Assembly (NCBI RefSeq): GCF_001612665.1
Contig: NZ_BDAX01000028.1
Coordinates: 48,461 to 112,460 of the forward strand
Direction: 5' to 3'
Length of the DNA stretch: 64,000 nucleotides
Source of the DNA: Nocardia alba NBRC 108234
Lineage (GTDB): Bacteria; Actinomycetota; Actinomycetes; Mycobacteriales; Mycobacteriaceae
Shown here: piece by piece, positions 41,057 to 50,506 of the stretch
Layout of the letters: every line of letters begins with the position of its first letter
How positions within the stretch are numbered: the first letter of the stretch is position 1
Notes under the pieces: generated by a model
The model's input: the letters and a program-made list of their open reading frames with translations, nothing else
Told to the model about the DNA's origin: nothing
The model's database searches: none
Made by a program: the position numbers and the translations under genes

Positions 41057-42481
41057 TCAGGCAGCACCCGCGGCGGCGGCCCGATCCACGATCCGCGGGA
41101 ACGGGCTCGCCGCTTCCAGCTGGTAGGCCAGGTCGAGCAGTGTCCGCTCGTCACCACGGCGGGCGGCGAGCTGGATCGAGCCGGGCAGACCGTTCGGCAG
41201 CAGACCGTGCGGCAGCGAAATGCCCGGTCCCCCACCGACATTGTTGAGTGGGGTGAAGCCCACGTAGTCGACGAGCTTGGTGAACAGCGCGTCGAACGGC
41301 TGGCCGGGCGCGAGCTCACCGATGCGTGGCGCGGGGTGCGAGAGCACCGGCGTGAGTAGCGCGTCCACGTCGGCGAAATGCTTGTCATAAGCCGCGACTC
41401 CCCCGCGCAGCCGCCAGGTCGACGCGACCACCGCGAGCGGATTGCGCTTGGCCAGCCCGATCAGACCGGTGGTGAACGGGTCGAGCTTGCGCGCGTCGAA
41501 GTACCCGCGCTGCCCCACCCGGAACGACAACGCCATCGCCGCGGCCATCACCGCCCAGTACTGCTTGAAGTCCTCGACGAAGCGCGGGTCCACATCCAGG
41601 CGCATCTCGACGATCTCGTGGCCGAGACCCTCGAACACCTTCGCCGCCGACGCCAGAATCGCGCCGTTGTCGGCATGCACCGGCCTGCCGAGGACATCGG
41701 CGGTGATCAGGCCGATCCGCAGCCGTCGCGCACTCGGCCCCGCCACCAGTCCCACCGGCGTCAGCGCCGGATTCGCGCCGAATCCTTCGACGGCGGCCAG
41801 GTAGTGCGCGGTATCGCGGACCGAGCGGGTGAGCACGCCCTCGGAAACCAGGTGCACCGGCAGTTTGCGGGCGCCCGGCTGGTCGAGCAGGCGGTTGCGG
41901 GTGGTTTTCAGGCCGACGAGTCCGTTGACCGCCGCGGGAATGCGGATCGAGCCGCCGCCGTCGTTGGCGTGCGCGATCGGCACCACTCCGGCCGCCACGA
42001 GCGCCGCCGAGCCGCCCGAGGACGCGCCCGCCGAGTACTCCGGATTCCACGGATTGCGGGTCGGGGCGCGATCGGTGAACTCGGTACTGGCGGTGAGCCC
42101 GAATTCCGGCAGCGTCGACTTACCGAGCACGATCACCCCCGAATGCAGGAACTGCGCGCCGGGACCGCTGGTCACCGTGGCCGGGCGCGGGGTGAACGCG
42201 GCAGAGCCGTGGCAGCTGGGCAGGCCCGCGATGTCGGTGTTGTCCTTCACGAACGCGGGCACTCCCGCGAATACGCCTGCGGTCTCCGGCGTCGACGCGG
42301 CGCGCTCGAAACACGTGAGCTGCACCGCGTCCAGACTCGGGTCGACCCGCCGGGTCCTGGCGATCGCGGCCTCGAGCACCTCCGACCGGGTCACCTCCCC
42401 CGCGCGCAACGCCGCGGCGACGCCGACCGCGTCCAGCGTGGCGAGGGCATCATCGGTGAATCCGTGTACGGCAGAGCTCAT
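41057..42481 (-). CDS. Amidase-signature family enzyme
   Basis: 474 residues of the amidase signature family (Ser-cisSer-Lys hydrolases). Lys79 lies in GVPAFVKDN, and the Gly/Ser-rich loop with the other two catalytic serines is in PWNPEYSAGASSGGSAALVAAGVVPIAHANDGGGSIRIPAA (near residues 150-185). Substrates range from simple amides to nylon oligomers and fatty acid amides; this copy gives no hint. A GatA role is unlikely because GatB/GatC are absent. Single gene. Confidence 0.9.
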   Translation of the reverse strand: MSSAVHGFTDDALATLDAVGVAAALRAGEVTRSEVLEAAIARTRRVDPSLDAVQLTCFERAASTPETAGVFAGVPAFVKDNTDIAGLPSCHGSAAFTPRPATVTSGPGAQFLHSGVIVLGKSTLPEFGLTASTEFTDRAPTRNPWNPEYSAGASSGGSAALVAAGVVPIAHANDGGGSIRIPAAVNGLVGLKTTRNRLLDQPGARKLPVHLVSEGVLTRSVRDTAHYLAAVEGFGANPALTPVGLVAGPSARRLRIGLITADVLGRPVHADNGAILASAAKVFEGLGHEIVEMRLDVDPRFVEDFKQYWAVMAAAMALSFRVGQRGYFDARKLDPFTTGLIGLAKRNPLAVVASTWRLRGGVAAYDKHFADVDALLTPVLSHPAPRIGELAPGQPFDALFTKLVDYVGFTPLNNVGGGPGISLPHGLLPNGLPGSIQLAARRGDERTLLDLAYQLEAASPFPRIVDRAAAAGAA

Positions 42482-42643
42482 GTTCGCAGCGTAGTGCGAC
42501 CCGGCGGACCTTCGCAGCAGTAACGAACTTGCCCGCCCCGACGCCGTGGATCAGGGCCGGGGCCGGTGGCGCGGTGACGGCATACACGGCACTATCGAAC
42601 GCGTGGAACATTTGCTGATCGCGCGACCTTCGGATGCATTGTC

Positions 42644-44149
42644 GTGACCGCGCTGGCTCCCGGTGAGAACCGGCCCGCGCCCGGTGATCACCTGACCGTC
42701 ACGGTCGCGAGTTCGGCGTCGGTCGACGTATCCGCCCTCCTGGTGAACGCGGCGGGCAAGGTGCGCTCCGACGCCGATTTCGTCTTCTTCAATCAGCCCA
42801 CCGGGCCGGGTGTGGTGTACCGGCACGGCAACGGTGGGCCCGACGTGGTGGGGGTGCAGACCTCGGCAGTGCCCGCCGATGTGGACAAGGTGGTGGTCAC
42901 CGCCAGCCTCGACGGGCGCGGGCCCGCGACCTTCGCCGCTGTCGGCACCTTGACCACCACCATCGAATCCGGCTCCACCGCACTGACTTTCCCGATTCCC
43001 GGCCTCACCACCGAGAGCGGTGTGGTGTGTGTGGAGATCTATCGCCGCAATGGCGCGTGGAAGGTCCGTGCGGTCGGCCAGGGATACGACGACGGACTCG
43101 CGGGTATCGCCTCGGCCTACGGGGTGAACCTCGACGATGATCCCGAACCCCCTGCGGCACAAGCCACTTCGAACGCTGCGGACTCCGCCTACCGAGGCGC
43201 ACCCGGCCCCGGTCACTCAGCGCCACCTCGACCCGGGTCCCATGCCCCGATGCCGCCCGGCCGAGTAGCCCCGCCGCCGGGCCGATTCGCGCCACCGCCC
43301 GGGACACCCCCGATTCCCGGTCCGCCGGGAGCGGGCGCACCGGCCTACCCACCCCCCGTCCACGGACAGCCCGGCGGACCCGATCGACAGCAGACCTACG
43401 CATCTCAGCAAGGAGCTCAGCCCGTGCACAGCGACCTGTTCGACCCCTCTCATGCCGAGGTCAACGGCCTCGGTATCCAGAAGCAGGGCGGCAAGATGGT
43501 GAAGGTCGGCATGAACGGGGAGGTGATGGCGCGGGCCGGGTCGATGGTGGCCTACCAGGGTGACCTGAAGTTCGAAGCGCTCGGCTCCGGCGGCATCGGC
43601 CGCGCCATCCGTCAGCATCTCACCGGCGAGGGCGTGCCGCTGATGAAGGTGACCGGCCGCGGCGACCTGTTCCTGGCCAACAGTGCCGCCGACGTGCACA
43701 TCATCGACCTCGACGGCACCGACGGGCTCACCATCAACGGCGCCAATGTCCTGGCCTTCGACTCCACGCTGCGCTACGACATCGGCCGCGTTCAGGGCGC
43801 CGCGGGCTACGCCTCCAACGCGGGCCTGTTCAACTGCGTCTTCACCGGCCGCGGCCGCATCGCCATCACCACCCACGGCACCCCGGTCGTCCTCACCGTC
43901 GACCAGGCCACCTTCGCCGACCCCAATGCCGCCGTCGCGTGGTCGTCCAGCCTGCAGACCGGTATCAAGCGCAACGACTCCTTCGGACTCGGCCGCCTGA
44001 TGGGCCGCAGTACCGGCGAGGCGAGCACCCTCGCCTTCTCCGGCCGCGGTTTCGTCATCGTGCAGCCCTCCGAACTCCCCCCGGGCGGCCTCATCGGCGG
44101 CACCGGCGGCGGCCAGCAAGCGGGCACCGGCGGCGGCCTCTTCGGCTGA
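42644..44149 (+). CDS. TerD-like domain fused to an AIM24 domain
   Basis: 501 residues in three parts. Residues 1-165 are a TerD-like domain: TerD-type SDADFVFFNQP and VRAVGQGYDDGLAGIASAYGVNL are plain, but the acidic Ca2+ loops of TerD are lost (VDVSALLV in place of DLDAS, and no GDDE loop). Residues 165-265 are a Pro/Gly-rich linker. Residues 270-490 are an AIM24 (TIGR00266-like) beta-structure: GLGIQKQGGKMVKVGMNGEVMARAGSM, then GRGDLFLANSAADVHIIDL and FTGRGRIAITTHGTPVVL. The start is a GTG without a clear ribosome site. The role is unknown; Ter-type stress function is inferred. Confidence 0.88.
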   Translation: MTALAPGENRPAPGDHLTVTVASSASVDVSALLVNAAGKVRSDADFVFFNQPTGPGVVYRHGNGGPDVVGVQTSAVPADVDKVVVTASLDGRGPATFAAVGTLTTTIESGSTALTFPIPGLTTESGVVCVEIYRRNGAWKVRAVGQGYDDGLAGIASAYGVNLDDDPEPPAAQATSNAADSAYRGAPGPGHSAPPRPGSHAPMPPGRVAPPPGRFAPPPGTPPIPGPPGAGAPAYPPPVHGQPGGPDRQQTYASQQGAQPVHSDLFDPSHAEVNGLGIQKQGGKMVKVGMNGEVMARAGSMVAYQGDLKFEALGSGGIGRAIRQHLTGEGVPLMKVTGRGDLFLANSAADVHIIDLDGTDGLTINGANVLAFDSTLRYDIGRVQGAAGYASNAGLFNCVFTGRGRIAITTHGTPVVLTVDQATFADPNAAVAWSSSLQTGIKRNDSFGLGRLMGRSTGEASTLAFSGRGFVIVQPSELPPGGLIGGTGGGQQAGTGGGLFG

Positions 44150-44153
44150 CGAA

Positions 44154-44197
44154 CACGACAAAGGCCGATACCCGAGCGGGTATCGGCCTTTGTCGTG
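44154..44197. terminator. Long perfect bidirectional hairpin
   Basis: A 21-base perfect stem (44154-44174 paired with 44177-44197) closed by AG, between the convergent TerD-AIM24 and membrane-protein genes. It contains AAAGG/CCTTT near its outer end, so it can work both ways. Confidence 0.85.
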
Positions 44198-44201
44198 CCT
44201 G

Positions 44202-45503
44202 CTAGTTCGCGCGCTCCTTGCGAGCCTGGCGGCGGGCCTCACGCATGTCGTTGAGTTCCTGTTCCAGGCTCTCCGCGATGCGGAATTGACCGGTGTCGTA
44301 GATGCTGGTCGGCTCGATCGCCTCATAGCCGAAATTGGCTTCGGCGAAGGCCTTTTCGACCCGGGCCTCGATATCGGAGATGGCGCTCTTGCGAGCGGCA
44401 GGCACCGAATCGGTGGCAGGCTCGGGCTTGACCGCTTCCTTGCTCGGCTCCGGCGCCACGACGGGCGCGGGCGCGGCGACGGACTTCTTCGCGGTGGCCT
44501 TGTCCGCCGAAGACGGCTTGCCGATGCCGAAGCGCTTGCGCTTCTCCGGCGAGCGGCCGTTGCCGTTGGCGACCGGCTCGGGGGGAGTCCAGGCCGGTTC
44601 GCGGGTGACCGGCGCCGGCGCGGCGGCCGGTTGGGCGGCGGCGGCCGCCTCGGCACGAGCCGAGCTCGTCATCGGCGGGGTGTAGGTGAGGCGGACACCC
44701 TCGGTGGCCTGGCGGCCGAGGATGTTGTCGGCGGGGTCGGGCAGGTCCCTGACCTGGCTCGTCGCGCGAGTGATCGCCAGCCCGTAGCGGGCACTGACCG
44801 CGTCGTGGATCAACAGCGCCACACCGATCATCACCGGCGCGACCGCGTGCACGGCGACGTCGTAGAAGCGCCCCTCACGCACGTAGGGGTAGGTATTGAG
44901 GGTGACGGTGAGCCCGAGCAACGCGAGCTCGGCGAGCGCGACCTGGCGGCGGTTGTCGATCACGCCCCACTCGGCGACCTTGTTCGTGCCGACCATGATG
45001 ATGATCAGACACACGCTGATCATCGCCTCGAGCAGATAGCTGAACCAGAACAGCGGATCGGTCGGTCCACCGGGCGCGATGTTCTGCTGCACGTTCACGG
45101 CGGACCACAGCATGCCCGCGCCGACCACGCCCGCCAATGCCTTCAGCGACCACGACCGGTGCCGGTACAGCGAAGCGAGCTTCGCGTGCGGGCTGGATTC
45201 GCGGCGCTGGGACGCCATCGCCTTCCTGGCGAGCAGCAGATCTCGCATGTCGGCCTTCTCGATCGCTTCGGTGGTCAGTCGGCTGCGGTCCGATGCGGAC
45301 GCCATCGCCTGGGTGTGCTTCCAGCGCTGTTCGCGATCCTGTTCACGGATGCGTTCGGCGAGTTCGCGTTCGGCGCGCAGCTCGTCTTCGGAGAGCGCGT
45401 CGGTGAGGGCAGGGTCGAACTGGTAAGCGAGACGCCCACGGGCACGTTCGACTCGCTCGGCGAGCTGGCTGACGTCGTCCTCGAGACCGGACTCGATCGT
45501 CAT
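44202..45503 (-). CDS. Four-helix membrane protein, DUF2637/Spd-like
   Basis: 433 residues. An N-terminal charged helical region (1-105) precedes four membrane helices (about 110-128, 138-160, 172-190, 200-222), followed by a long Ala/Pro/Lys-rich tail with a final acidic-basic helix (EQELNDMREARRQARKERAN). The membrane part resembles DUF2637 (spread proteins of actinobacterial plasmids), but no other transfer gene is nearby, so the plasmid link is weak. The start at 45503 is the ATG before TIESGLEDD. Alternatively it is a conserved envelope protein of Nocardia. Confidence 0.6.
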   Translation of the reverse strand: MTIESGLEDDVSQLAERVERARGRLAYQFDPALTDALSEDELRAERELAERIREQDREQRWKHTQAMASASDRSRLTTEAIEKADMRDLLLARKAMASQRRESSPHAKLASLYRHRSWSLKALAGVVGAGMLWSAVNVQQNIAPGGPTDPLFWFSYLLEAMISVCLIIIMVGTNKVAEWGVIDNRRQVALAELALLGLTVTLNTYPYVREGRFYDVAVHAVAPVMIGVALLIHDAVSARYGLAITRATSQVRDLPDPADNILGRQATEGVRLTYTPPMTSSARAEAAAAAQPAAAPAPVTREPAWTPPEPVANGNGRSPEKRKRFGIGKPSSADKATAKKSVAAPAPVVAPEPSKEAVKPEPATDSVPAARKSAISDIEARVEKAFAEANFGYEAIEPTSIYDTGQFRIAESLEQELNDMREARRQARKERAN

Positions 45504-45919
45504 GTCAGACCACCGCCCCGGGCGCGCGAAGGCAGGCGGGTGATCACATGTGTGAACGGCACGGACCATTCTTAGTCGATTTACCCTCGAGCGCGAAACC
45601 GATGCTCCTACACGGCTCCCCGAACACGGCGCGCCGCGCGCGACACGCCCAACAATTTCGGTCGGACACTGGATCAGCGAAGATAATCCCCCACCGCCGC
45701 CCCGGCCGGAGTTTCCGGCAGTTCGGTGCCCGACCGTTGCCGAACACCGCTCGCGGACAACTCGACCGAGCCCGATCGGCGTGCTGTTCGCGCGCCGCGC
45801 GGGCGCGTGGCGCGACGTTCGGTGAAACCCCGTTTCGCCGGGCATCGCCCACCACGGACACCTAGGGTTGACGCGGGGGCGACCGGGGGGTTCGCGCAGA
45901 TCTACTTCGGAGTGACGAA
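45504..45919. other. Divergent intergenic region of 416 bases
   Basis: Between the leftward membrane-protein gene and the rightward HD gene. A small inverted repeat TCACA-TG-TGTGA (45544-45555) is close to the leftward start. No further gene, RNA or terminator was recognised. Confidence 0.4.
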
Positions 45920-46480
45920 TTGACCGAGCACACCAGCGAACTCGACCAGGCGATCGCCGAGCGACTCGAACCGTGGACCGCCCGGCTCGGCGCTGACCGC
46001 AAGGCCTATTTCCATCATGTGCTGCGGGTACTGCGCTGCGCCGATCTCCTGTTCGCCCGCAGCGGCGAGCCCGGACCGCCGCCGAGCGCACGCGAGGAGT
46101 TCCGCACCGCGGCGACCTTCCACGATCTCGGCATCTGGGCCGCGGGCACCTTCGACTATCTCGAACCATCGTGCGCGCTGGCGGGCGACTGGCTGATCGC
46201 GCACAACCGGGAGGACATCACCGAACTCGTCACCGCGATGATCCGCGACCACCATCGGGTGCGCTCGGCGGGTGGCGCGACCGATGCGGTGGAGCTGTTG
46301 CGACGGGCCGATCTGATCGACGTGAGCTTCGGCGCGCGGCGCTACGGCCTGCCGTACGCGACCTACGCCGCACTGCTGCGGCGGTACCCCGATAGCGGCT
46401 TCCACTTCAAGTTGGTGGAGCTCACCGTACGGCGCGCGCTCATCCATCCCCTCTCGCCGCTGCCCATGCTGCGCTGGTGA
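45920..46480 (+). CDS. HD-domain phosphohydrolase-like protein
   Basis: 186 residues with an HD-type metal-site order: His in YFHHVLRVLRCADLL, the HD pair in AATFHDLGIW, a second His pair in MIRDHHRVRS, and Asp in RRADLIDVSFG. HD proteins hydrolyse phosphate esters of nucleotides. The substrate is unknown, and it is shorter than SpoT or dGTPases. The start is a TTG at 45920 with GGAG 8 bases upstream; no ATG is available nearby. Confidence 0.8.
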   Translation: MTEHTSELDQAIAERLEPWTARLGADRKAYFHHVLRVLRCADLLFARSGEPGPPPSAREEFRTAATFHDLGIWAAGTFDYLEPSCALAGDWLIAHNREDITELVTAMIRDHHRVRSAGGATDAVELLRRADLIDVSFGARRYGLPYATYAALLRRYPDSGFHFKLVELTVRRALIHPLSPLPMLRW

Positions 46481-46592
46481 GAGCCCATTTCGGCAGCACT
46501 ATTGTCACTACGTCAATACTGCGGCACACTGGTGTCCGTAACCACCGGTCACGCCTCGACCGGTGCTGTGCCGAGCCGAACAAGGAGACTCG

Positions 46593-47738
46593 ATGGCCGC
46601 CAAACGGTCCAGCTGGATGAACGAGGACCTGGACGCGCTGCGTGACATGACCCGCGCGTTCATGGCCAAGGAACTCGTCCCCAACGTCGACAAGTACCGC
46701 GAGCAGCATCACGTCGACCGCGACCTGTGGAACAAGGCGGGCGAAGTCGGCCTGCTGTGCATCTCGATCCCCGAGGAGTACGGCGGCGGTGGCGGCACCT
46801 TCGCGCACGAGGCTGTGATCATCGAGGAGCAGGCCCACGCGGTCGACACCGGGTGGGGCATCACCCTGCACAACGGCATCGTGGCCCACTACGTGCTCGC
46901 CTACGGCACCGAGGAGCAGAAGAAGCACTGGCTGCCCAAGATGGCCAGCGGCGAGGTCGTGGGCGCCATCGCGATGACCGAGCCCGGCACCGGCTCCGAC
47001 CTGCAGGCCGTCAAGGCCAAGGCGATCCGCGACGGCGACGAGTACGTCATCAACGGCTCCAAGACCTTCATCACCAACGGCGCGCAGGCCGACCTGATCA
47101 TCCTGGTCGCCAAGACCGACCCCACCCAGGGCGCGTCCGGCGTCTCGCTGGTGCTGGTCGAGGCCGATCGCGCGGGATTCCGGCGCGGTCGCGTGCTCGA
47201 CAAGATCGGCCAGAAGGGCCAGGACACCTCCGAGCTGTTCTTCGAGGACGTGCGCGTCCCGGTGACCAACCTGCTCGGCACCCAGGAGGGCCAGGGCTTC
47301 ATCCAACTGATGCAGCAGCTGCCCCAGGAACGCCTGATCGTGTCGACGGGCGCGGTCGCGGGCATGGAGGTCGCCCTCGATCACACGCTGCGCTACACCA
47401 AGGAGCGCGAGGCGTTCGGCCGTGCGGTGTTCGGCTTCCAGAACACCAAGTTCAAGCTGGCCGAGGTCGCCACCGAGGCCCACATCGCGCGCGTGTTCAT
47501 CGACGACTGCATCGACAAGCACCTGCGCGGCGAACTCGACATCCCCACCGTCGCCATGGCGAAGTGGTGGACCACCGACAAGGCGATGCAGATCGCCGAC
47601 ACCTGTCTGCAGCTGTTCGGCGGCTACGGCTACATGAACGAGTACCCGATCGCGCGCATGTGGGTCGACAACCGCGTCCAGCTGATCTACGCGGGCACCA
47701 ACGAGATCATGAAGGAAATCATCGCCAGGAGCCTGTGA
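46593..47738 (+). CDS. Acyl-CoA dehydrogenase
   Basis: 381 residues, typical acyl-CoA dehydrogenase length. FAD/substrate signatures are IAMTEPGTGSDLQAVKAKA and INGSKTFITNGAQADLIILVAKTD in the beta domain, and LQLFGGYGYMNEYPIARMWVDNRVQLIYAGTNEIMKEIIARSL at the C-terminus, with a Glu in YAGTNEI-like position near the flavin. It oxidises acyl-CoA to enoyl-CoA in beta-oxidation or branched-chain catabolism. AAGGAG precedes the ATG at 46593. Single gene with its own terminator. Confidence 0.95.
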   Translation: MAAKRSSWMNEDLDALRDMTRAFMAKELVPNVDKYREQHHVDRDLWNKAGEVGLLCISIPEEYGGGGGTFAHEAVIIEEQAHAVDTGWGITLHNGIVAHYVLAYGTEEQKKHWLPKMASGEVVGAIAMTEPGTGSDLQAVKAKAIRDGDEYVINGSKTFITNGAQADLIILVAKTDPTQGASGVSLVLVEADRAGFRRGRVLDKIGQKGQDTSELFFEDVRVPVTNLLGTQEGQGFIQLMQQLPQERLIVSTGAVAGMEVALDHTLRYTKEREAFGRAVFGFQNTKFKLAEVATEAHIARVFIDDCIDKHLRGELDIPTVAMAKWWTTDKAMQIADTCLQLFGGYGYMNEYPIARMWVDNRVQLIYAGTNEIMKEIIARSL

Positions 47739-47763
47739 CACGCAGGCCCGATCGGTGATACCG

Positions 47764-47796
47764 ACCGACCGCGAACACCGGTTCGCGGTCGGTTTT
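47764..47796 (+). terminator. Rho-independent terminator after acyl-CoA dehydrogenase
   Basis: A 13-base stem ACCGACCGCGAAC/GTTCGCGGTCGGT with an ACCG loop, followed by TTTT (47793-47796). It starts 26 bases after the stop. Confidence 0.9.
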
Positions 47797-47816
47797 CGCT
47801 GTTAGGGGGTCATTTC

Positions 47817-48422
47817 GTGACCTATCCGTCGTCCCCGCCGAGACGAATGTCCTTCGACAAGCGGTGCACGATCGACGACAGGGATGGTGCGGCAACAGTG
47901 GACACGGACGGCAGCGGTTCGACGGGACGGCCCGGACCCGAACAGGCACTGCCGGACCGAAACCGGATGATGCAGGCGGTCTGCGGGGTAGCCGGCGTGG
48001 GTGATCCCGTCCTGTCCGCCGCGCACGAGCTGGCCACCCTGCACGAGCGCCGCGAACAGCAGATCCCCGGCGATACCAGCGAAATCGATTGGGCGCGTGC
48101 GCGTCTGGTCTGCGAGATCGACCGCTGGGTCGTGATCCGCTCGCCCACCCCGGCGACCTCGGCGCCGATGCACACCGAGAGTATCGGCGCCGTCGTCGAC
48201 CGCATGGCCCATTTCGCCGCACTCACCTACCGCGCGCTGGCCTGCGGCGCCGAAGCCCCCCTGCACGCCGCGCAAGCGCGCCTGCACGAATTGGCCTGTG
48301 GTTACGACGATCTCATCGCCGAAGTGGCCAGCGGTGCGCGTCGGCTACCGGACGGACTCGACAACGAGACGCCGGAAAGCGATGGGACACCGGAAATCCG
48401 GAACACACCGCGCACGGAGTAG
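47817..48422 (+). CDS. DUF4254-like protein
   Basis: 201 residues. The central helical region has the DUF4254 pattern: AAHELATLHERREQQIPGDTSEIDWARARLVCEIDRWV, then SIGAVVDRMAHFAALTYRAL and the helix LHAAQARLHELACGYDDLIAEVASGARRLP. The N- and C-terminal tails are polar and probably disordered. The function is unknown. The start is a GTG with AGGGGG upstream, 20 bases after the terminator. Confidence 0.7.
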   Translation: MTYPSSPPRRMSFDKRCTIDDRDGAATVDTDGSGSTGRPGPEQALPDRNRMMQAVCGVAGVGDPVLSAAHELATLHERREQQIPGDTSEIDWARARLVCEIDRWVVIRSPTPATSAPMHTESIGAVVDRMAHFAALTYRALACGAEAPLHAAQARLHELACGYDDLIAEVASGARRLPDGLDNETPESDGTPEIRNTPRTE

Positions 48423-48594
48423 CCGACAAGGCAGACCACTCCCTCGATGTCGCCGATCGCCATCGCGGTGGTCATCCGGCGCGCGGCGCCGTCGCGATAC
48501 GGTCGCCACCTGGGCGATCAACGGTCACATCACCGCCCACGGGCGTTCAGCCGGGCGCCGTACCGTCAGCCGGAGACGGCGAACGGAGCCCGAC

Positions 48595-49974
48595 ATGCTC
48601 GATCCGCGACTGCACACCGCATGGTTGGTCAACGCCGCCTCCGGGGCCGCGGCGGCCACGGTCCGCGCGCCGATGGCGCGGCCGTCTTCGTGGCGCGGCG
48701 TGCACGATCGACTCGTCGTCACCGACCTCGAGGTCGTCACCGTCACCCACGACACGGCGATCCTCACGTGGTCCACCCATCGACGTGATCGCGCGGGCCG
48801 GTTGCGCCCGGCGGCCGCCGACACCGAGGTGCTGCTCGCGCCCGCCGACAGCTCGGCCGCACCGGCAACCCGCTACCTCGACGGCCGCCGCACCGCGCAC
48901 CACTACGCAGAGGTGCGCGGCCTCGAGCCCGGCCGCCGCTATCGCTTCCGTGCCCGCTCCGACGGCGAAACCGCGGTTCCCGGCCGCACCTGGGTGACGC
49001 GACGCCCCGGAACCCCCGAGGCCACCGGCGTCTTCCGCACCGCGCCGCCGCCCCCGGGGCGACTGCTGCGCACGATCGCCCTCGCCAACGACCTGCACTG
49101 GGGCGAGGATCGCAGCGGCTTGATCGTCGCCGGACTGCCGCCGGGCCTGCGCCATGACGACGGGCTCTACCCACAGGTGATGACCGAGGCGCTGCTGCAC
49201 GACATCCGCCGACCGGAGCGCGCGGCGGATCACCTCGTGGTCGCGGGAGATCTCACCGATTGCGGCAGCGCCGAACAGTCCGAGGGCATCAGGGCACGCC
49301 TGGACGCCTGGGGCTCGGCGGGCGTCGATCACTTCGTCTGCCGTGGCAATCACGATATCGGGCGCGGCGAGCACGATCATTGGGGCGCTGTGTTCCAGCC
49401 GTTCGGGCAACTCACCTGCCATGAACTCGGCGGCTTGCGGCTGATCGGCCTCGACACCACGCGACGGCGAGGTGCCGGCGGCACGATCGACGCCGACCAA
49501 CTCGCCCGGCTCCGCGCGACACTCGCCGCCGACCCCGACCGACCGACGCTGGTCTTCGGACACCACCCCGCCACCCGCTACGCGGCACTGAGCAACCCCG
49601 GCGGCCCCGGTTTCGTCCTCGATCACGCGAGCACGTCGGCCTTGCAGGCCTGCTACCGAACGACCCCCGGCATCTTCCTGCACCACAGCGGCCACACCCA
49701 CCGCAACCGCCGCACCCGCCCCGATTCCGGCGATGTCGAGTACCTCGAGGTAGCGGCGGTGAAGGAGTACCCCGGCGGCTACGCCCTGCTACGCCTCTAC
49801 GAACACGGCTACACGGTGCATTTCCACCGCATCGCCGCCGCGGCGGCGCTGGCCTGGACCAGCAAGACCCGCAAGCAATACTTCGGCCTGCACCCCGACC
49901 ACGCCCTCGGCAGCCTCCCCGACCGCAATCACCGCGCACCCCACGACTTCTCGGGAGTCACCCCGCTGCGTTGA
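48595..49974 (+). CDS. Calcineurin-like metallophosphoesterase with Fn3-like N-terminus
   Basis: 459 residues. The first 130 resemble a fibronectin-III domain of the purple-acid-phosphatase type (THDTAILTWSTHRR, then HHYAEVRGLEPGRRYRFRARSDG). The phosphoesterase domain follows with its metal motifs: ANDLHWGED (in place of GDxH), VVAGDLTDCG, CRGNHDIG, TLVFGHHPAT and HHSGHTHRNRR. No signal peptide is clear. It should hydrolyse phosphate mono- or diesters. The start is the ATG at 48595. Convergent with the Rv3235-like gene. Confidence 0.85.
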   Translation: MLDPRLHTAWLVNAASGAAAATVRAPMARPSSWRGVHDRLVVTDLEVVTVTHDTAILTWSTHRRDRAGRLRPAAADTEVLLAPADSSAAPATRYLDGRRTAHHYAEVRGLEPGRRYRFRARSDGETAVPGRTWVTRRPGTPEATGVFRTAPPPPGRLLRTIALANDLHWGEDRSGLIVAGLPPGLRHDDGLYPQVMTEALLHDIRRPERAADHLVVAGDLTDCGSAEQSEGIRARLDAWGSAGVDHFVCRGNHDIGRGEHDHWGAVFQPFGQLTCHELGGLRLIGLDTTRRRGAGGTIDADQLARLRATLAADPDRPTLVFGHHPATRYAALSNPGGPGFVLDHASTSALQACYRTTPGIFLHHSGHTHRNRRTRPDSGDVEYLEVAAVKEYPGGYALLRLYEHGYTVHFHRIAAAAALAWTSKTRKQYFGLHPDHALGSLPDRNHRAPHDFSGVTPLR

Positions 49975-49975
49975 T

Positions 49976-50506
49976 TCAGTACATTCGTACCGCGACCAAA
50001 CGCCAACCGTCCCTGAGCGACTCGATACGCCCCGCGACAGCGAGCGTGCGCGGCCCACGCTGATACGAGGCGAAGACCTCGGCGCCGTCCGGTGCCGGTG
50101 TCAGCTTCACGCGGGTCAAAGTGGCGCTGCCCAAGCCGCGGCCGGGGACCAGATCCTGCGCGAGCATGGTGTTGATCGCGGCGAGCGCCCGGGCGTCGGT
50201 GTACGCACGCAGATGAGTCGGCGATCTGCGCCTGTCGACCACCTCCAAGAGCAGCCGCAGGACCTGCTCGGCGAATCGTTGTGCGGTCGCCAGCGATTCG
50301 ACGGCGGGCACCGCCTGCGGGCAGGACGCGCGCACCACCCTGCGGATACTCGCCGGCGCTCCACCCGCGGCCCTCGGCCGTCCCGAACCGGTAACACGAT
50401 GGGGCACAGCGGTATTCACATCCGCGCCACGCTGGACCACTTCCCCGCCCTCCAACCGCGGCTCGCAATGCGGCGCGGGCGACAACACCATTGCCTCCGT
50501 AGACAT
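49976..50506 (-). CDS. Rv3235-like protein
   Basis: 176 residues with the C-terminal domain seen in mycobacterial Rv3235 and relatives (DUF6459 type): FAEQVLRLLLEVVDRRRSPTHLRAYTDARALAAI, then KLTPAPDGAEVFASYQRGPRTLAVAGRIESLRDGWRLVAVRMY at the end. The N-terminal 60 residues are low-complexity. The family is usually found near secA/division genes in Mycobacteriales and is likely a structural or regulatory partner; here secA is not in the window. Confidence 0.78.
   Translation of the reverse strand: MSTEAMVLSPAPHCEPRLEGGEVVQRGADVNTAVPHRVTGSGRPRAAGGAPASIRRVVRASCPQAVPAVESLATAQRFAEQVLRLLLEVVDRRRSPTHLRAYTDARALAAINTMLAQDLVPGRGLGSATLTRVKLTPAPDGAEVFASYQRGPRTLAVAGRIESLRDGWRLVAVRMY

Noticed and set aside
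41057..42481. Amidase as GatA of the tRNA amidotransferase
   Set aside because: gatB and gatC are absent and the sequence lacks the GatA-type surroundings; a general amidase is more likely.
43200..43400. CCG-rich repeats as a repeat array or recombination site
   Set aside because: They are codons of the Pro/Gly-rich linker in the TerD-AIM24 protein and are irregular.
45544..45555. TCACATGTGTGA as a CRP/GlxR site
   Set aside because: The half-sites are in the opposite order to TGTGA-N6-TCACA, so it does not match the consensus.
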